NCBI RefSeq assembly: GCF_030397575.1
Contig: NZ_JAPNXS010000005.1
Span: 1-64,000 of the forward strand
DNA length: 64,000 nucleotides
Reading direction: 5' to 3'
Source: Psychromonas sp. 14N.309.X.WAT.B.A12
GTDB taxonomy: Bacteria > Pseudomonadota > Gammaproteobacteria > Enterobacterales > Psychromonadaceae
A program made the position numbers and the translations under genes. The notes beneath the pieces are model-generated. The model saw only the letters and a list, made by a program, of their open reading frames with translations, had not been told where the DNA came from and did not search any database. Of the stretch, positions 63,370 through 64,000 are shown piece by piece (position 1 is the first letter of the stretch; every line of letters starts with the position of its first letter).

Positions 63370-64000
63370 ATGCGCATTGGACAGTATCAATTAGACAATA
63401 ATCTTATTTTAGCCCCGATGGCTGGCGTCACTGATCGCCCTTTCAGAGAGCTTTGCCGAAAGCAAGGTGCTGGATTAGCCGTATCGGAAATGTTGTCATC
63501 CAATCCTCGTGTTTGGAATAGCACTAAATCTAAGTTACGAATGGACTACCATGACGAATCAGGTATTCGCTCTGTACAAATTGCTGGTTCTGAACCACTA
63601 GCGATGGCTAACGCTGCACAGTTAACCGTTCAGCAAGGTGCTCAGATCGTTGATATTAATATGGGTTGCCCAGCTAAAAAAGTGAATAAGAAAAAAGCAG
63701 GCTCAGCATTATTACCACACCCTGAATTAGTGAGAGCTATTTTAGAAAGTGTTGTTGATGCTGTCGATGTGCCTGTGACTTTGAAAATTCGCACTGGTTG
63801 GGATCCAGAAAATAGAAATGGATTAGAGATTGCACAGATCGCTGAAAAAGCAGGTATCCAAGCACTATCAGTGCACGGTCGTACACGCCAGTGCCTTTTT
63901 AAAGGCGAGGCTGAATACGACACTATAAAAACGATTAAAGAAAGTATAACAATCCCTGTGATTGCAAATGGTGACATTACCTCTGTAGAGAAAGCTAAAT
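63370..64000 (+). CDS. dusB: tRNA-dihydrouridine synthase B, 5-prime part
   Basis: FMN-dependent enzyme that reduces uridines in tRNA. The window ends inside the gene after 210 codons plus one base. Visible motifs are [17 protein letters not shown] (about 15-31), VQIAGSEP near 70, [21 protein letters not shown] (about 96-116) with the catalytic Cys, and RTGWDP near 139 and SVHGRTR near 162. AGAGAACGCTTAGAAT lies before the ATG. fis probably follows outside the window. Confidence 0.95.
   Translation, partial: MRIGQYQLDNNLILAPMAGVTDRPFRELCRKQGAGLAVSEMLSSNPRVWNSTKSKLRMDYHDESGIRSVQIAGSEPLAMANAAQLTVQQGAQIVDINMGCPAKKVNKKKAGSALLPHPELVRAILESVVDAVDVPVTLKIRTGWDPENRNGLEIAQIAEKAGIQALSVHGRTRQCLFKGEAEYDTIKTIKESITIPVIANGDITSVEKAK

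Overview
The window is a 64 kb piece of a low-GC gammaproteobacterial chromosome. Gene content and order point to a marine, probably cold-adapted member of the Alteromonadales, with Psychromonas-like relatives as my best guess. I infer this from protein resemblance and synteny, not from a database search. Several blocks keep Escherichia coli or Vibrio order: gmhB (with an rRNA-type P1 promoter running off the left edge), rcsF-trmO-proS, pldB-yigL, pilTU/yggS-proC-yggT-rdgB-hemW, pncC-recA next to mutS, fkpA/slyX and prmA-dusB. No complete rRNA gene, tRNA gene, prophage, CRISPR array or insertion sequence is visible.

Layout. 1-6300: lipopolysaccharide heptose synthesis, envelope stress sensing (rcsF), tRNA modification and charging, and a lysophospholipase/HAD phosphatase pair. 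6300-22700: yaaA, twitching-motility ATPases, the yggS-proC-yggT-rdgB-hemW group, branched-chain amino acid export, recA behind a double SOS box, mutS, a Na+/phosphate symporter and a two-component system. 22700-26600: a MazG-like pyrophosphohydrolase, guanine deaminase and an unrecognised two-helix membrane protein. 26659-33040: a nine-gene minus-strand metal-handling operon behind a Fur-like box. 33380-42540: an atypical orphan response regulator, an orphan class II-type leuA beside an Lrp regulator, an esterase, glutathione-dependent formaldehyde oxidation (frmA, fghA) and a chemoreceptor. 42540-48780: an unrecognised protein, ArsH, a Fur-box-linked TonB siderophore receptor with a PiuC-type hydroxylase, and a decayed tolC fragment. 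48780-64000: housekeeping and envelope genes, an orphan pair of pilin-like genes (one with a chitin-binding-like tail), acs, aroQ, a hybrid kinase facing a LuxR-type regulator, prmA and the start of dusB.

How the parts may work together. The strongest candidate for an undescribed system is the operon at 26659-33040. It joins a PepSY-type membrane protein, a DUF2271 protein, a DUF4198 protein, a small periplasmic protein, a His-rich single-span protein (DUF6162-like), a complete ZnuABC-type importer and a second, divergent binding protein that lacks a usual metal ligand. Two of the exported proteins are predicted to begin with histidine after signal-peptide cleavage. With the Fur-boxed TonB receptor and PiuC gene at 45-48 kb, this suggests a route for metal capture, periplasmic handling or reduction, and import. 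The metal and the exact roles are inference. Other notable points are a pilin-like protein fused to a CBM5/12-like module, a PilU lacking the usual His-box histidine, three copies of a MITE-like palindromic repeat, and a candidate small RNA upstream of the hybrid kinase.
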